Part shown: positions 45,726 through 60,479 of the stretch, in pieces
Layout: every line of letters starts with the position of its first letter
Position numbering within the stretch: position 1 is the stretch's first letter
Assembly (NCBI GenBank): GCA_027574665.1
Contig: CM050654.1
Span: forward strand, 28,849,722-28,913,721
Direction: 5' to 3'
DNA length: 64,000 nt
Source: Rhynochetos jubatus
Taxonomy: Eukaryota > Chordata > Aves > Eurypygiformes > Rhynochetidae
The notes under the pieces: generated by a model
Database searches by the model: none
Seen by the model: only the letters and a program-made list of their open reading frames with translations
Told to the model about the DNA's origin: nothing
Position numbers and translations under genes: made by a program

Positions 45726-48700
45726 TTCTGCAGAATGCCCAGGACAATGTTCAAACTCAAGCTGGTGCTGGTAAGGCTTCTCCCTAATCCATAGGGACAG
45801 AGAAGCAAGGTCCACTTTGTAGGTTCATTAAATCTATCCTACCTTACAACAGAACATGGTGTTCAGGAATAAAGCTCTTCCAGTGTCCCGATGGGCTCTA
45901 GCCTGGAAAAACTCCATGGAAACTACCTTTTGTGTCCTAAGTTGAATGGAAGCGGGAGAGCTCCAGGTAAATTAATTCTCCAGGACAGAAAAAAAAATGT
46001 AATAACATCTCAAAATTTTTATTTATATGATAATGCCGAGTATTAGACTAAAGAAATTGAATTTGTCACGTGTCTTTGAAGAAGGGTTAAGGAGAACAGA
46101 TAATTTTCCTCTCTTTGTCTGTATTCTACCTATTTGTTTTCCTATCTTCTTAAAAAATTCTGATCCAAATAGCACGCTATGTAATTGCTTATATTTAGAT
46201 GCTTATTTTGGTATTTGGGTATGTTTGTTCATCAGACATACACTTAAAATATGGAATGATTCAGGAATACACCGGAATAAGGTGTGTGTTGGAACACGGT
46301 GTGGGTGTCTTCTGTTTCTTAACCTCAGGGGCTTTCAAAATTGTGAAAAAAGAAACTTACCAGCAAGTTAATTCTAAGGCATGTTTTGCTGTTAAACTGA
46401 TTTTTAACTATATGAATCCTGTGTTATCCAAAAGATGCAGAGCTTGGACCACATGTTATTAGAAACCATACAAGATACCACACTGGCTTTTGCTACTTCT
46501 CAAATTTCCCAGTTTCACCCAGATTGGCAATAAATAGAACAACAAGGTGAACTGGTCGAGCCCCTTCCAGCAAACACATGAAGATCCAGAATGACCTGAG
46601 CAGTCCCTGTCACACACTCATCCCTGGAAGGTTAAGTGGATTTTGATGAAGCCATCAGCTTCAGCCACAAAGACCTTGAGCCAATGCCAAATGTGGTCAA
46701 AGGGATTTTTTTTTTCCCCTCCATTAACTTCAATGGGCTCTGAATAAAACCCAGCGGGCTCAAGCGTGCCTACTAATTGTAAAGGGAATTAGAATCCCAG
46801 TAAATCATTCCAGCTATGGACACTTGAAACCAGAATGACAAAGGGCAATTACATGATCCCTTGCATACCCTCGTGTGAACCACTGAATTCATGCCAAAAC
46901 CCTGATAATGTTATCCCACGATTTAGGAATACCACCTCAGGCAGTACAAACCAGCACCTAGTACACCAGATTAATTCCTGTCCCCTTGAATTGCAGAGCA
47001 ATAATTCCTCATAAATTCAAGTGACTTTTTATGTACTGACATCGAACCCCCTAAATAGCGCCTCTCACTCTCAAAGGTAATCTACTTTCCACAAAAGATT
47101 TTGAAAAGTTCACGTCTGTTGGTATAAAGCAGAGACTGATTCAGAGGCCATGACACTGTATCTTTTATGAATAAAAGGTATCAAGTGAGGAAGGAGAAAG
47201 GTTTATACAGCAATACATATAATCTTGTTTTTTAAATAAAGCTAGGCCAGTTTGCTAACCACATACACAGCACAGTGACAGGCAAGCTGTTGCTATACAG
47301 AATTTCACACTGAACCATTCCTTGTGTTGGTCACCAATATGATGCTACTTTGCAGTTACTTAGTTATTAACTGAAGGATGCCCAGAGCATTTTGGCTAAT
47401 GCTTAAAATATGATCAGAGTCACGCCGTTTCATTTTTGCTTCTTGTCTGCAGAAGTGTTTTCAGAACAAGTCCACATCCCTGTGACAGTCACAGACAGTC
47501 TCTGCAGACAGTTAGTTATCCTAGCAGGACTTCGCACAGCAGCGTCTGTGGGCAGCACATAAGATATCATGCCAAGCCTAGCTAAATGAAGCGAAGCCAG
47601 TCCAAGCTTGTTTGTTAGTCCAGTAACAGACAGCAGTCCTGACTGAAGTAGGGACCATGCAGGGTAGGAAATGCATACAGCAAGAGACCACGAACTATGG
47701 AATGGTGCTTTATGTAACATAAAGCATGACCTACTCTTCTGTGGCAGGGCATGTCGCTTTATCTCTGCACTGCAAACATGGAAATGAGACAGGACACAAG
47801 GTCACACAGAAATCCTTTGGGATAACTGGGAACTGAACTGTCCTCCAGAGTCCTGCAACACCAAGCACTTCTACTCTCATTACTCCTTTTCCTTGTTCTC
47901 ATACAACCACAAGAACAAGTCATTTGAAACTCATCAAATGCATGAAAAGTGCTAGAACTTAGTCTGGGAAAAGGAAGGGGAAACTAAAGGAGAAAATTAA
48001 GAATACAGGCATTAGAAGAGTTGAATAGGACAAACACAACGAGAACAAGTCAGAACAGTTACCACCTTCCACTTTTAAGACAGCTCAGATCTGTCAGCAC
48101 AGTATTTGAATGAAGCAAAAGGGAGAGCTATGAGGATGGCAGAGTAGAAGGTAATTTAGGTACATGGCTGGAGCTTAGGTTGATTAGGTCATTCACAGCC
48201 TGAAGCTTTCTGGCCATAATAAAGCCTGTTCCAAACCATCCCTGCTGTGTCTCACTTCTGTTTATTTGACTAGCTCTGTTCAAGGTCCAGATCTGGCAAA
48301 GCCTCTGTTCCCCCCAATGTGCATTTGATTTCCAACCATCTGCTGAAGACTCAAAGCCTCCTCTCTGAAATTTGAAAGATTTAATGACAATTAGCTTGAA
48401 AATACTCTTTTTAATTTTATTAACAGATTGTAGAATCAAGAAAATTCACAGGGGGAAAAAAAGCATTAAATGCCTTTCCCCATCACTAGACCTGCCTACC
48501 AAGCAGTACATACAGGACACACATGGCAAAGCACTTCGAGTTCGGAGCTACAACATTAATCCTGTAAGAATAATCATGATGCCCAACTTGTGCTATCATG
48601 TAGCTTCACTGACTTGAATAAGACCTTGCGGAGATGCACTAAGCCATATGCAAGTCATTCAACAGAATCTTGTCATTTGCTGTCAAGTCCCCTACCGCCA

Positions 48701-51295
48701 GCCCAATCTGCCAGCTCCCTGCCCCCTTCCCAAATAGCAAATTCAGTAAATATTAGAGGCAAGAGTGTTCTCACGTCGCTGGTCTGAGAAGTTCAAGTTG
48801 AATAAGACATGGCTGCACAATAGATGTACAACATGGGACAACATCCATACTTTGAATCTTTCTTACTTTTTAAAAAAAAAGAAAGCAACTTGTTAAGTTT
48901 CCTTGCTTCAAGATATCCATAAATTCATGACTTTTCCATATGAGTCAAAGGCACTTTGGTTTCATTTCTTGGAAACAGCATTTTTTAAGAACACATATTG
49001 TCACTGCACACTCTCAGTTTCGTAGTAATTCACGTCACCAGCAACCTTTAGAAACTTGAGCCACACTGTTAATGTAACAAAACAAGGCAGACATGTAATT
49101 ATGCCCTGAAAATAAAACCTTTCATAAGCTTTAACAGCATCTCAGGCACCAATTGGATTAGTTCTCCCTGTCTAAACTACAGGTGGTCAGGTATGTCCCA
49201 AGAATGCCCATCTACTTAAGAGTTCACATCCAACTACCTATATTTCTTCCAAACGAGAAATTACTCTTTTGGTACATTATTAAGCCAAAATATTTTATTT
49301 TTTTTCCAATTGGAAGAGTTATTAGGTCTTTCCCTCTGCAAGCCTGTACCCAACTCTGCCTTACAGACCCAGTGGAGAGATACAGCTCCAGTCTACAGCC
49401 AGATTTATTTATGACTCAGATTCCACATGTGTAATCCACATGCCCAAGCCACCGGTTCTGCACAGCACCACCCAGCACAATGCAACCCACATCTGCTCTC
49501 AAAAATAATTTCTCCATGGAAACCATACAAGCCAGGACTCCTGAGCTGGAGTTGGAGGAGATGCAGCACTTTGGAAAACCTGATATACAAAACCAATCAT
49601 CTAGAGTACTTTAGGAGATCTGTTTACTTTCCAGCCCTCTGAATTATAAATTATGTCACCTGGAAAACCTTAGTTTCAATGGGCTGAGGCTAGAAGTCAA
49701 GAGGTGAGTTACCAGTGTTCAGTCAAGGTGTATTTTCAGAAACAAGGCACAAAGTTTGCATGCACACCCACTTCCCACAAGGAAGCATTTGTGCAGTGTC
49801 CCTTACCTAAAGCACAACTTTATTATTTCTGGAAGCATAGAGGGAGGAGGTTGGATTTTGGAGCTAGTGGAAAAGTAATACCTAATAAGCCAAGCAACTG
49901 CAGCGTGAAAATATGACAGGTGCAAAATTAGCTTCTGTATTTCCACGCCAGAGTGTGCTTACTCATTCATAATTAAGCTTTTTACACCTTACATAGTCCA
50001 AACATATTTCTGGCAACGTTTACTATCATAACAGTTCCCTTAATAACAGGAACCTCAGTAAGGAAAAAAGCCTTCTGATCTCACAAGTAGGGACTATGTC
50101 TCCAGGTCCTACTTTATTATTTTTTTTAACCACTAGTGAACAGCTTTGGGTTTAACTTCTTCCTTTAACTAAGTAGCTCAACAAATATCCCATAAAAATA
50201 TAAGTAATTTGGACAAGTGGAAAAGTTTCGTGATTTTAGAACTGGTTTTATTTTGAAAACAAGTTCATTTCCAGTCTTGCAAATCAGTCATTCTTTCCCA
50301 ACACGTTCAATAATTTTTTTACACGCAACCTCAGTAAGAGTTTAAAAAACTCAAATACCGTTACACATTCCTATCGACTCGGCATGTGAAATAAGCTGTA
50401 CTTATCTCTATAATTCATCAGACTGGGTATTGACAGAACTCCAATCAGCAGCTAAGATGGAAAATTACTGCAGTAAACTAGAAGTATTCAACACGTGTTT
50501 TAACAAACTTCGATATATCTAGCTGCATTCCTCTCCTGGGGGAAGAGACCTGAATATGTGTGTAATTAAATCCCATGGATATTCTAGAAGAAATTTCCAC
50601 TTGAACGTATTTTAAACAAATACTTCCATAGAAAAACGGTCTCTGAATTACTCATTTTAGAACTTACACTGAAAATCTGAATTATTTTCATGCAGCTCTG
50701 TAATGGACCTGCCATTTACATATTTGATGCAAGTAAAAGTTGCATTTCTTATTATATGAATTAAACAAACTACAGATAGGAACCTGTTTTCAGCTCAGAC
50801 CTGGAACAACCCAGCACTCCACAAAACAAAGTTTGATTTTTAAACATAACATGTTTTTCTTTCTGTGAAACTTAGCAAGCAGGATTATTTGCATTGTCCT
50901 TTCAAGTCCTCCAGGACTGGGCCATGTTTAACAATTAATTTCTTTTTACTTCTTATCTTTTATACTTGAAGATGTTTCTGTTCTTGATGGCTATTAACAT
51001 TTATAGTCAACCGCCTTCATTCCTTTTATTTATTTTCATTTATACTTGGGATTAGTCCCAGCAGGCTATTAGTTGTGGGTGGCATGAAAAAAACTCTTAG
51101 TAATGCACCTCGCAGAGTCTCACTCCGCATCTAGATCTATCTATCCTCTGTATTTCTGAGGATTGACGGGACTCTTACATTACCTTGTCTAACCTCCAGC
51201 ATAACTCAGGCTCTACAACTCTGCATCGCCATTCATACACCAAGCACAATAAGCTGTTGTCAGATAAAGTGCTGGAAAAATTTGAGGTCTGGCCC

Positions 51296-51381
51296 TTTTT
51301 TTGGGCTTGGGTTTGTGGTGGTGTTTTGGATTTTGTTGTTTGGGTTTTTGGGGTGGTTTTTTGTTTGGTTGGGGTTTTTTT
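51296..51381. repeat. G/T-rich low-complexity tract
   Basis: Eighty-six bases are composed almost wholly of T and G, in units such as TTTGTGGTGGTGTTTTGG and GTTTGGGTTTTTGGGGTGG. No periodic unit is strict. The complement reads as A/C-rich, like the tracts at 41119 and 60075. Confidence 0.9.
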
Positions 51382-53650
51382 ACAAGTATAGGTACAAAAA
51401 AGATACAAGCAGGAATTTATAGTATCTTTTAAAATGCATGAGGAACTTTTATTTTTTTTAATGCTCAATCTTATGCTTCCTTCCTGCACTGTGAATTACT
51501 GTAATCCAACCATTATTTTCATCTCTGAACATTTGCAGGGTCAGCACTGACTATATCCAGCTCCCCAAAGGCAATTCTGAAAATGTTCCTTCCTGCACAT
51601 TTTTCTGCATACAAACCCTAGCAAAGGTGTTATTTAAAGACCCCTCCAAGCCGCTGAATGGCACTGCTATGTAAATGAGCAAAAGTAAACTTGTGCTGGT
51701 AAGACAAGGAAAAAAAAACCCAACACAGGCTCGTGTGCATGATTCAGCCCTTGACATTTTTCATGGGAAGAGCAAATGCACATCACTACGAACCTCACTA
51801 CACTTCTCTGATACAATCCAGATCGGGCAAGATCTCCAAACACTGACACTCCTGTCGCATTCCAGGCTCTGGACTACTGCTGATAAACTACCAGGACAAG
51901 GGGACATGAAGACGCAGATTAACTTAAAGATTTTTAATATTAAAATTAAGCTGATGTTACATTTGGTTGCTATTTTAGGGAAGGGGAAAAAGAGCAAAAC
52001 ACCTTGGTGCTGATGCTACACACAAAGCTGAAACCATCCGTAAGCTGCATCGGTTCTCTTCTACCAAAGCCAGCAAGGTTTGTTCCTGACTATCGTGCAA
52101 CGCTGGAAGGAGGAGGTCTAGACTCAGGCATTGACAGTGGTGCTATCTGCCAGCATCAACAGCAAGGCAAGTAAGGAGGGAAACACAAAGAAAAGTGGGC
52201 TCCAGCTGAAGGCTGTGGGCTTTTGTAGAAGGTGAACGACCTGACTTCAGACCTGAGACTCTGCTCTGACTGCAACACGCCCAGACAGTGCCTTTTCAGA
52301 GTGTTATGACATTACTAACCCACAGAGCACTGGTTCTCACCAAGTCTCACGAGCAGTACAGTCAGGGAGAGGAAGAGCCGTCTGCAAAGCAACCTGCTTC
52401 CTTCAGAAACACACGGGGCATACATCAGAGCAGGGAACTGCTGATGTGGAGTCCAGGGGTGAGGTGAAGTTAAGCAATGGTCTCTCAGCACTCCATAGAC
52501 TGCAATATGCAGAATTTTCTGGCCAACAAAAATGGTCAGATAACTGCATTAGAAATGCAATGTCTAGATCATTTTCCCACTTCAAAAAAAGTGTAAGAAA
52601 AGGAAAAAAAAAAACCAACAATTTTCACTTTAAAAAAACCCAAAACAACAACAAAGCAACACACCACATTCTCCCCAGTATAAAGACTGTAGTTCATCTG
52701 CTTTTCTCGAGTAGTATTTTTCTCCATCCAACTGCTCACCTCACTCTTATGTGACGAGTATGACTGAGAAAGAAAATTAAGAAAGCAAAACAAGGAAAGA
52801 CTAAAACCTGACTCTTTCAAGAACAAAAGATTTTAAGCAATTAAAAAGAAAAAAATGACACCAACAGAAACAGGAAAAACACATCTTGGAATATTTCTAA
52901 ACAACAAAAAGTCTGGTTTCCCCTTTGATTCAGTGTCATCAAGTTGCAACCATGTATTGACGTGACAAAACCAGAGACTACAAACATGCCCAAGGAATAC
53001 CCAGTCATTACTCTTTCCTATTTCAAATAGAGATGCAATGCTTCTTCACACTGAAGTAGCAAGTTGTAGAAGGTATCAAATTTTTAATTTTAGTACTTTT
53101 CATAAAGAATTGAAATGACTTTAAAAATAAAAAAAAAGGACAGCCCAGGAACTAACTGGACACATCTTCTGCTTTATTTTGTATTCTCTAAAATGCAACT
53201 CTGCATCATAATGTTTTCTTTCCGTATACCTAACTTCTGGAGTTCTGAACTCAAACACATACAAATGCAACCATCCACCTTCTCTTAGCACAAAATCAAT
53301 CATCCGTCACTCCGAGCAAATTGCACATAGCCCCAAGTGTTATGCAAGCCCTGTAAAACTGCCTATAGAAGCCACACAAGTTTCTACTTCCAATTTTAAA
53401 TGAAAACTGCTTAAAGAAGTTTATCAACATGACAGCACCTATTTCCACCACCACGACCCCATCCCGCCAAGAATGCTTTTGTTATTTTTAATTGCTCTGC
53501 TCTTTCAGCCGCTGGGTCTTAAAGATAAGTGTCACACAAAGGCTTAAACAAGAAATATTGCAAAAAGATTGTTCCTGGAGAAAATAAACAAAAACATGTG
53601 CACTTGCAGCCCCGAAAGCCAATTGTTTCCTGGGCCACGTCAAAAGAAGC

Positions 53651-54210
53651 AGGGCCAGCAGGTGAAGGAGGTGGCTCTCCCTCTCTATTCCACCCTCTTG
53701 TGACCCCCACCTGCAATACTGCATCCAGCTCTGGGCTCCCCAACATAGGAGGGACATGGATCTGTTGGAGAGAGTCCAGGAAGCCATCAAGATGATTCGA
53801 GGGCTGGAGCACCTCTGCTTTGGGGACAGGCTGAGAGCGCTGGGCTTGTTCAGCCTGGAGAAGAGAAGGCTCCGGGGAGACCTTATAGCACCTTCCAGTA
53901 CCTGAAGAAGCCGACAAGAAAGCTGGGGTGGGGGGGGCGGCGCTCTTTACAAGGGCCTGTAGTGACAGGGCAAGGGGTAACGGGTTTAAACTGAAAGTGG
54001 GGAGATTTACATTAGATATAATGAAGAAATTCTTCACAGAGGTGGTGAGGCACTGGAACAGGTTGCCCAGAGAATTGTGCAAGGCCAGGCTGGATGAAGC
54101 TTTGAGCATCCTGGTCCAGTGGCAGGTGTCCCTGCACATGGCAGGGGGGTTGGATCTGGATGATCTTTCAGGTGCCTCTTCCAACCAAAGCCATTCCATG
54201 ATTCTATGAT
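53651..54210 (+). mobile_element. CR1 LINE, 5'-truncated, with preserved 3' end
   Basis: About 560 bp follows the CR1 3' region in order: GCAATACTGCATCCAGCTCT, then GGGCTGGAGCACCTCTGC, TTCAGCCTGGAGAAGAGAAG, CTCCGGGGAGACCTTATAGC, TACAAGGGCCTGTAGTGAC, GAAGAAATTCTTCACAGAGG, GGCACTGGAACAGGTTGCCC, GGCAGGGGGGTTGGATCTG and the terminal CCATTCCATGATTCTATGAT. The end with two ATTCYATG units is the CR1 hallmark. It encodes the last part of the reverse-transcriptase ORF, now broken. Compared with the family as I know it, about 30 bp ('...gtggatgccccatccctgg...') is missing after TTGCCCAGAGAATTGTG. A 234-codon frame on the opposite strand (53519-54223) is a by-product of the GC-rich repeat and is not a gene. 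Confidence 0.95.
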
Positions 54211-55146
54211 TTTGTTTGTGCATAGCTTTAATTTATTCAGGTATGAAGTAGGATAACAGGAAACCAACTTCCTCACTGAAAGCAACTTTATTCACCATGA
54301 AGTGACAGAACACTTCATCAAATTCACCTGCACACCTTGGCAATCAGCTTGTCATAATGAAGTCTACCTCCCACTGCTGATTTATCTCTGCCCACCACAT
54401 ATTACCTATAAAAAAAAACCCAGAAACTGTCCCTTGGTAGTACTGAAAGTTATCACAGGCGCAGGAAACTGTGTCCTCTCCGTAATTCCAGCTAGCTTCA
54501 CATGTATTTGCCATCACAGTTATTTTTGCTAAAAGGGTTCTCAATTATTTCAAAGCTTGTTTTAGCTTAAGACAAAACTGAACAGAGTTAAGGAGGAAAA
54601 TAAAAAAAACTTTAAAAAAATTGCAGCAGTTGATTCATATTTGCACACTGCGGTAGTTACCTTATTTCATACCTTTTAAAGAGAGTTTGATTGCACAAAA
54701 CAAAAAAACCTCTTAGGTCCAAGCTGGAATTAAATGTACTTCATCTCAGTCATAACAGAAGTGAGTATGTGCATAGTGAACACTGAGTGGCGAAATAGAG
54801 CTTCACACAACGATAGCCATCAAAGCACACAGGGACTACAAGCAGTGAGCTGTTTCACTGGAGAGCACTCGCAAGCAATTCATTGCTATCGGGAAGTAAG
54901 TTCAGAAACACACAGAGCTATTTAAAGGTGCTATAAATTAATGGCTGGTGCGGTTTTTTTTAAACAGAAGGCCTCAAACTCCCAGAAGTGCCAAAATGAA
55001 TAATATTTGTGAAATGCTGGTTGGACGCTCTTGAATCCAAAGCCTTTCATGACACAGCCCTGGCATCTCTGGCTACAGGTGGGCTCCTAGGTCACTCAGC
55101 GCATGACACAAAAAACAAAGCATGAGTAATAAAGTCTGTAGGGTGG

Positions 55147-55250
55147 ATCACAGAATCACTAAGGTTGGAAAAGACCCAGAAGATCATCTAGTCCAACCAT
55201 CAACCCAATACTACCATACCCACTAGACCATGTTCTCAAGCACCAAAGGG
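55147..55250 (-). mobile_element. CR1 LINE 3'-terminal fragment
   Basis: ATCACAGAATCACTAAGGTT, then GGAAAAGACCCAGAAGATCA, then TCTAGTCCAACCATCAACCC is the reverse complement of a well-preserved CR1 3' tail. Similarity fades after GACCATGTTCTCAAGCACCA. Only the last 100 bp of the element was inserted, the usual outcome of aborted reverse transcription. It is in the same orientation as the CNTNAP-family gene, unlike the larger CR1 copies. Confidence 0.9.
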
Positions 55251-58200
55251 TCGGAATCCTCAGGAGTTTTTCTACAAGATCACTCCTCTTTGCTCACGTT
55301 GGAAAATGTGCCGTGGGTACAGTAGAAAAGAGAAAAGAGAGGCAGTTTCAATCCTCACCTTTGCCCAGGAGATCTTTTGGTTGGCTGAAAAACAGCAAGA
55401 CAGTTTCTAACAGGTATTCCTACATGGGAGGGTTAAAGCTTACACAAATTTTCCTGTCTGCAGAGAGAGGCTTAGCACCAAGATGAGCAAGCACGGGGGT
55501 TTGAGAGGGCTGATCTTCATGTATCTGCTGGTCAGCAAGGAGTTTCCTCAATTCAGCCCACATAAAGGTAGCTTCTGCTCTCATCCCCTCACTCTCCACT
55601 GACCAGCCTCCAATCCTGTCATCAGTTCACTGAACATCTGAAGTAACATCATGTTATATATTAACTTCTGCTTGTGAGCATCAATACCTGTTACAGCTTT
55701 AAGGGTTCTGCCCCGAAAACACCTTAAAGTGTCTTCACCACCCTGGAGCTTTTCTCATCCAGCTGTTGGGCAAAGTAACCAGAGATGGGTTAATTAAGTA
55801 CCTGGGGACTTCCCAGGGTGAAGGCGGGATATAGACCAGCATCAGCTCTGATTTATCCCTATTTTCAGTCTCCACTGTACCAGGCATTGTTATTAATTGG
55901 TTTAAGGGCATAGATTGAATGAGAGAAAGAGTAAGGGTATTATTAATGTTATTGATTGCTTTAATTTTAATGATAGCTTTTGATACAAGAAATTACTTTT
56001 TTTCACATCACCTTCCTTTCCAACTTAATTGCTACAGAAAACTTTTTCATCAAAACAGCTCAAAGCATGTGTTCTCTAAAAATCACAGCAGGAAAACCAA
56101 CAAAGATTACGTTTTCATTGCTCCACCAATATCTACCTGACCTGGATGAAGATCTTAAAAGGAATATTCTATAAATGCACGTCTGCTGGGAGGAAAGATG
56201 AGCACAATCAGTCTGAGGTAAAGCACCAGCTGCTGAAACCTAAAAATGAAATTTATCGAAGATGCACTAAAGTTTTGTTAATCCTCCAAAAGCCGTGAAG
56301 GTTTTAGTGAAAGGAAATTGGAACACTTCAGACAAATTAGGACAGAAAATCTTCTCCTCTGCTTAGCTGGTCTTAGATTATCAGACTCAAAATGGTATCT
56401 TACCTTCTATTGTCACTCACTGCCAAAGTTTGCAGAAAGTGGTGTCTCAAAACACTTTATCATTTAAGGAAGTATAAGCACAAGCACACTGGCAAATAAA
56501 CTGATTCTATATTTTGATATTAATAAAATTCAGTGCTAACTTTACAGGCCTGATACTGAATTAATCTTTTAAGTGAAGCCTAATAAATATGTATGGCATT
56601 CATCATCAGAAACATGGCTGCACTTTCTTCCAGACTGCAATTCACCTCTGCAGTGAGAAATATGACTTGAGGCTTTTAATTTCTTCTGCTAAACAATAAA
56701 TTATGCAGAGGTAAACAAATTAGATGTCTGCAGCTTCTGGTCTCAGCTCACACTATAGAAGGAAGACATTCTGTCATGCTATTGTACAAGAATTGTACTG
56801 TATTTCCAGTTTTAACCAGGACCTTGAATCATCCAAGCTGAAGCTAGAAATGAGGAGAGGTTTACAGTAAAGTACGCAGTTATTTCTTCTGAATGCGTCT
56901 TTAATTCATTTTAAATAATGAATGCTGCTGTTCATAACAACAGTGTGGATCACACACAATGTATCCATGTATTTCCACATCTCCTCCGAAGACAAGCTGC
57001 GGTGCTGGGAACCCAGTCTGAGATACTTCCATTCTCATGCCAATTACTTCAGCCAAGACTGACATGACTTATTTAGGAAGGATTTATTTTTATTTCATGC
57101 ACAGCAAGCAAACAAGGACAAGTCCTGAACTATGAATGAGGCGGTAGAGGATACTACAAACACACCATTAAATTCAGCAAAACACTAAGTTGATAATACT
57201 GGTTGTAATTGTTTTTTCTTTGTACCTAATTCCCTTAGGGTATAATACTAGTAAATGGAAGTTAAGATCACCTTTCTACATTTCTAGAGCTGTCAGGAAA
57301 TTGTCTGTCATGATTTCCCACTTATTAAAAACAGTTCCTACAGAATCTCTCTCTTCCACAGAGTATGTTTTCTCTGATCAAAACGCAAAGTGAAATCTGA
57401 CTGCATCTTTTACACTCAGACTAATTCTTTTGTTCACATTTCTCATTCAGCAGATTAAATTCAGAACTGGGAGAACCAAACTGACCCCTACTTTCTATCC
57501 AGTTTGCACTTAGCTATTTTGATATAAATTGAATAAGTAAGGACTAAGGGACATGACTCCCTAATTCGCAATTACAGGTTTTGAGATTATATCAAGAGCC
57601 CCTTGCTCTCCAGATGAGCTTGTTAATTTTTCCCCATAAATACACTTCTTATTAAACACAGCAGAAGCACCTGGTCAGAGTCTTCAGCGGGAGCTTTTCA
57701 AAATTGCCCCTGGGTTTTTGTGTAACTGAGCACAAGTATGTCCTTCTACACTGAGATGGTGACATTGGCTGTTAGAGTGTTATGGCCCAATGAGAGTTAT
57801 AGATCATCCTAAAGAACATCATATTCTCAATACATGAGAAGTTGAAAACATTCCGTGAAATAACTAGGTCTGCCTTGGTCAAGGAAGTGTCTAGTGAAAA
57901 GGAGAGAAGACACAAAGGTAACTGAATTTGCCTTGATTTACACTAGCCGACACGAGGCAAACATGGAGGGCTTGACCCCACCTCAAGTAGTTCTTCGGTA
58001 TAAATATATTCATTACGTATGCACAGCTGCACGAACTATGTGGGGGCAAAGTAGATAGTTATACTTTTTTAATTTATGACCAAAACCTACTTGTTACACA
58101 AAAGAAATTTATGAATACAGTGTCAATTCGCTTACAGTACTGAATATCTCACAGGTATGTTAGCAGGACACCCAAACCATCTGTAGCAAGAATACGTATT

Positions 58201-60479
58201 TACAAGCAGCTACCATTCACTTGCATCCCAACTATAATGCAAGCCCACACACACTTTGCTCCAGCCTCCATAACTAGAATTGAATCCTGGTTTTATTACA
58301 CTATTCTGTAGAAGAAAGGCATTTCCCTAACAGCAGGAAAAAATGAAAGCACCTGAACCTATAAGCATGTACCTGCATTCTATTTTATGCACCTGTTCTC
58401 GTTCATGTATAACATGCTGATGTGCAAATTCCACAGGCAAATCACACATGGCGTTTTGTGGCAGATTCACACTGAAATGCACAACAGTGCTGGGCTGAGG
58501 ATGAACGCTGAAAACAGCAGCAAGGCCAGAATTGAACCCGTCTGACGTCTTACATCAGCAGCATTTGATGACAGCAGCACTGAGGAAAATTGTTCTTAAT
58601 CAAATCCCAGGTGACACTCAGGAGGGGGGGTGACAACTACATTATCAAGTCACTTCCTCAGCAAAAAGAAGCCCAAGGCTCCTCTGACTAAGATAAGCAT
58701 ATGACCCACTACATTTAAATTTCTAAAGCTATGGTAAATTTAAAGCTGGTGGAAGGAGAGATTGGCTGCAGTGAAAATGAATCTCTCCGTACACTCACAG
58801 AAAGAGATAAAAGGTAGTCAGAGCAGGGCTAATATTCCTCTCGCGGAGCTTGTCCTGCTGACGTTATTTCTATCTTCACCCAGAAGTTCAGCCTCAAAGC
58901 GGAAAAACTGTGAATGAGGCAGCAGAAAAGAATAAAAAAGCATAAAAAGAAAAGAATAAAAATCCTCAGCTAATCCGCAGCTAAAAAGAAACAAACAAGA
59001 GCTACACAAGCCTTGTCCCTATGAAATTCTACTTAAACTTCTTAGAGACTGAAACAAAATTCTAAGTTGTCCTACAGGCATAATCTTACTCCTAATTGAA
59101 ATATACGCAACTGTTACAGTGCACTGCATTATTAAATGTAACTCGCTAATACAATTTGCCTTAATCAGAACTGTATAATAATCGTAATGAAATATCACAT
59201 ATGATGTTTTAATGAGCATTATGCCATGTTCATTTCAAATGGAACAATAGGGCATATAATGTAACCCATGCCCTGTGTACAGTTCAACAGCTGCAAATGT
59301 GTTGGGCTGGTTAGTACCTGTGCCTGACACAGATTAATAATGAGCCAATTACAGAGCTGTTGGGTACACCCATTTATGATTTCAGCTACTTGTTTGAACA
59401 CTGAAATTAAGTCATGAGGGCTCTATTCAACTCTTCCTTGATCTTTTGTGCTTCTACAATGTGGACAACCTTTAGGGCTGGTGTTCTTTTCTGTGTCTAC
59501 TTTAACTCGGAAGCACATAAATCAACTGCCGATATGAACTATACTGACTGGTCTTTATGAAGAGCTTCAGCTATTTCCAAATAAAAGTTTACTCTCATCC
59601 CCCATGTAAAGTTCCAAGAAAGTCGTTATTCCTCTACATGTTTGAAACCAGTTCCTCACAGTCATTTAGTAGGTGACGGTTCAGAATGATGAAGGCAGGC
59701 AATCATTTCACGTGGTTCAGGTAGAGTTTTAGTTCCCACAGCAGCAAGCAGTTCACCCAGAGTACAGAGCTCTACAGTGTAAAGTCTAAGCATGAAACAC
59801 GACAAAATACGCCTCTTAAGGGAGTGGCTGTTGATGGTATTGTTCTCAATAAAACATGGTATCATTGAACAGACCAAGCTGGCACAAGCAGTTCAGTGAT
59901 TGTGGACTCTGAATAAGGAAAAACCAAGATGGGCTCTCCTGAGGTGCAGGCTGAAGCTGTCGTGCTTTCCAGAAAAACCTGGATGCTGGAGGTGCAGATG
60001 AAGTAAGAATCGTATTCTTAGACAAACTTTGGTTTCAGAAAAAAGAAAAAAAAAAATCAAATCACATATTACAGAAACCCAAAAAAACCCAATAAACCTC
60101 CAACCAAAACACCACCCCTAAACCTTGCCAAGAGCTCCCAGAAGAGCCATGGAGAAGGCAGTCCTTCCCTGGCAGCAGGGCCGTGCCGAAGTGACCTCAC
60201 CTAGAGCTACACCTTGCTCTGCAAGACCCTGGCCGTTGTGAAAACACAAACGGGGCTGCAAACCTTGACAGTGCTGATGCTTCCCTTCCCCCTAAGTTCG
60301 AGCTTGAACTTGGTGTCCCTCTCAGCAAGCCCCTGGCTTGAAAATGGCATCAACAGGACATGTTATTTTATCTAAAAACCCCACCACACTGCCCCTCACT
60401 GGCATTTAGAAGTAAATGAAGGTCTGTTTCCTCACAGGAAGGCCAAGCAGTAGGCCCAGCTGGCAACTCAGCCTCACAC

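Noticed and set aside
46719-46760. CCATTAACTTCAATGGGC, a phrase common in ancient amniote repeats
   Set aside because: The flanks do not follow a repeat consensus I can name.
53519-54223. 234-codon open frame on the minus strand
   Set aside because: It is the antisense of a CR1 LINE fragment; the GC-rich repeat keeps the frame open and the product resembles no protein.
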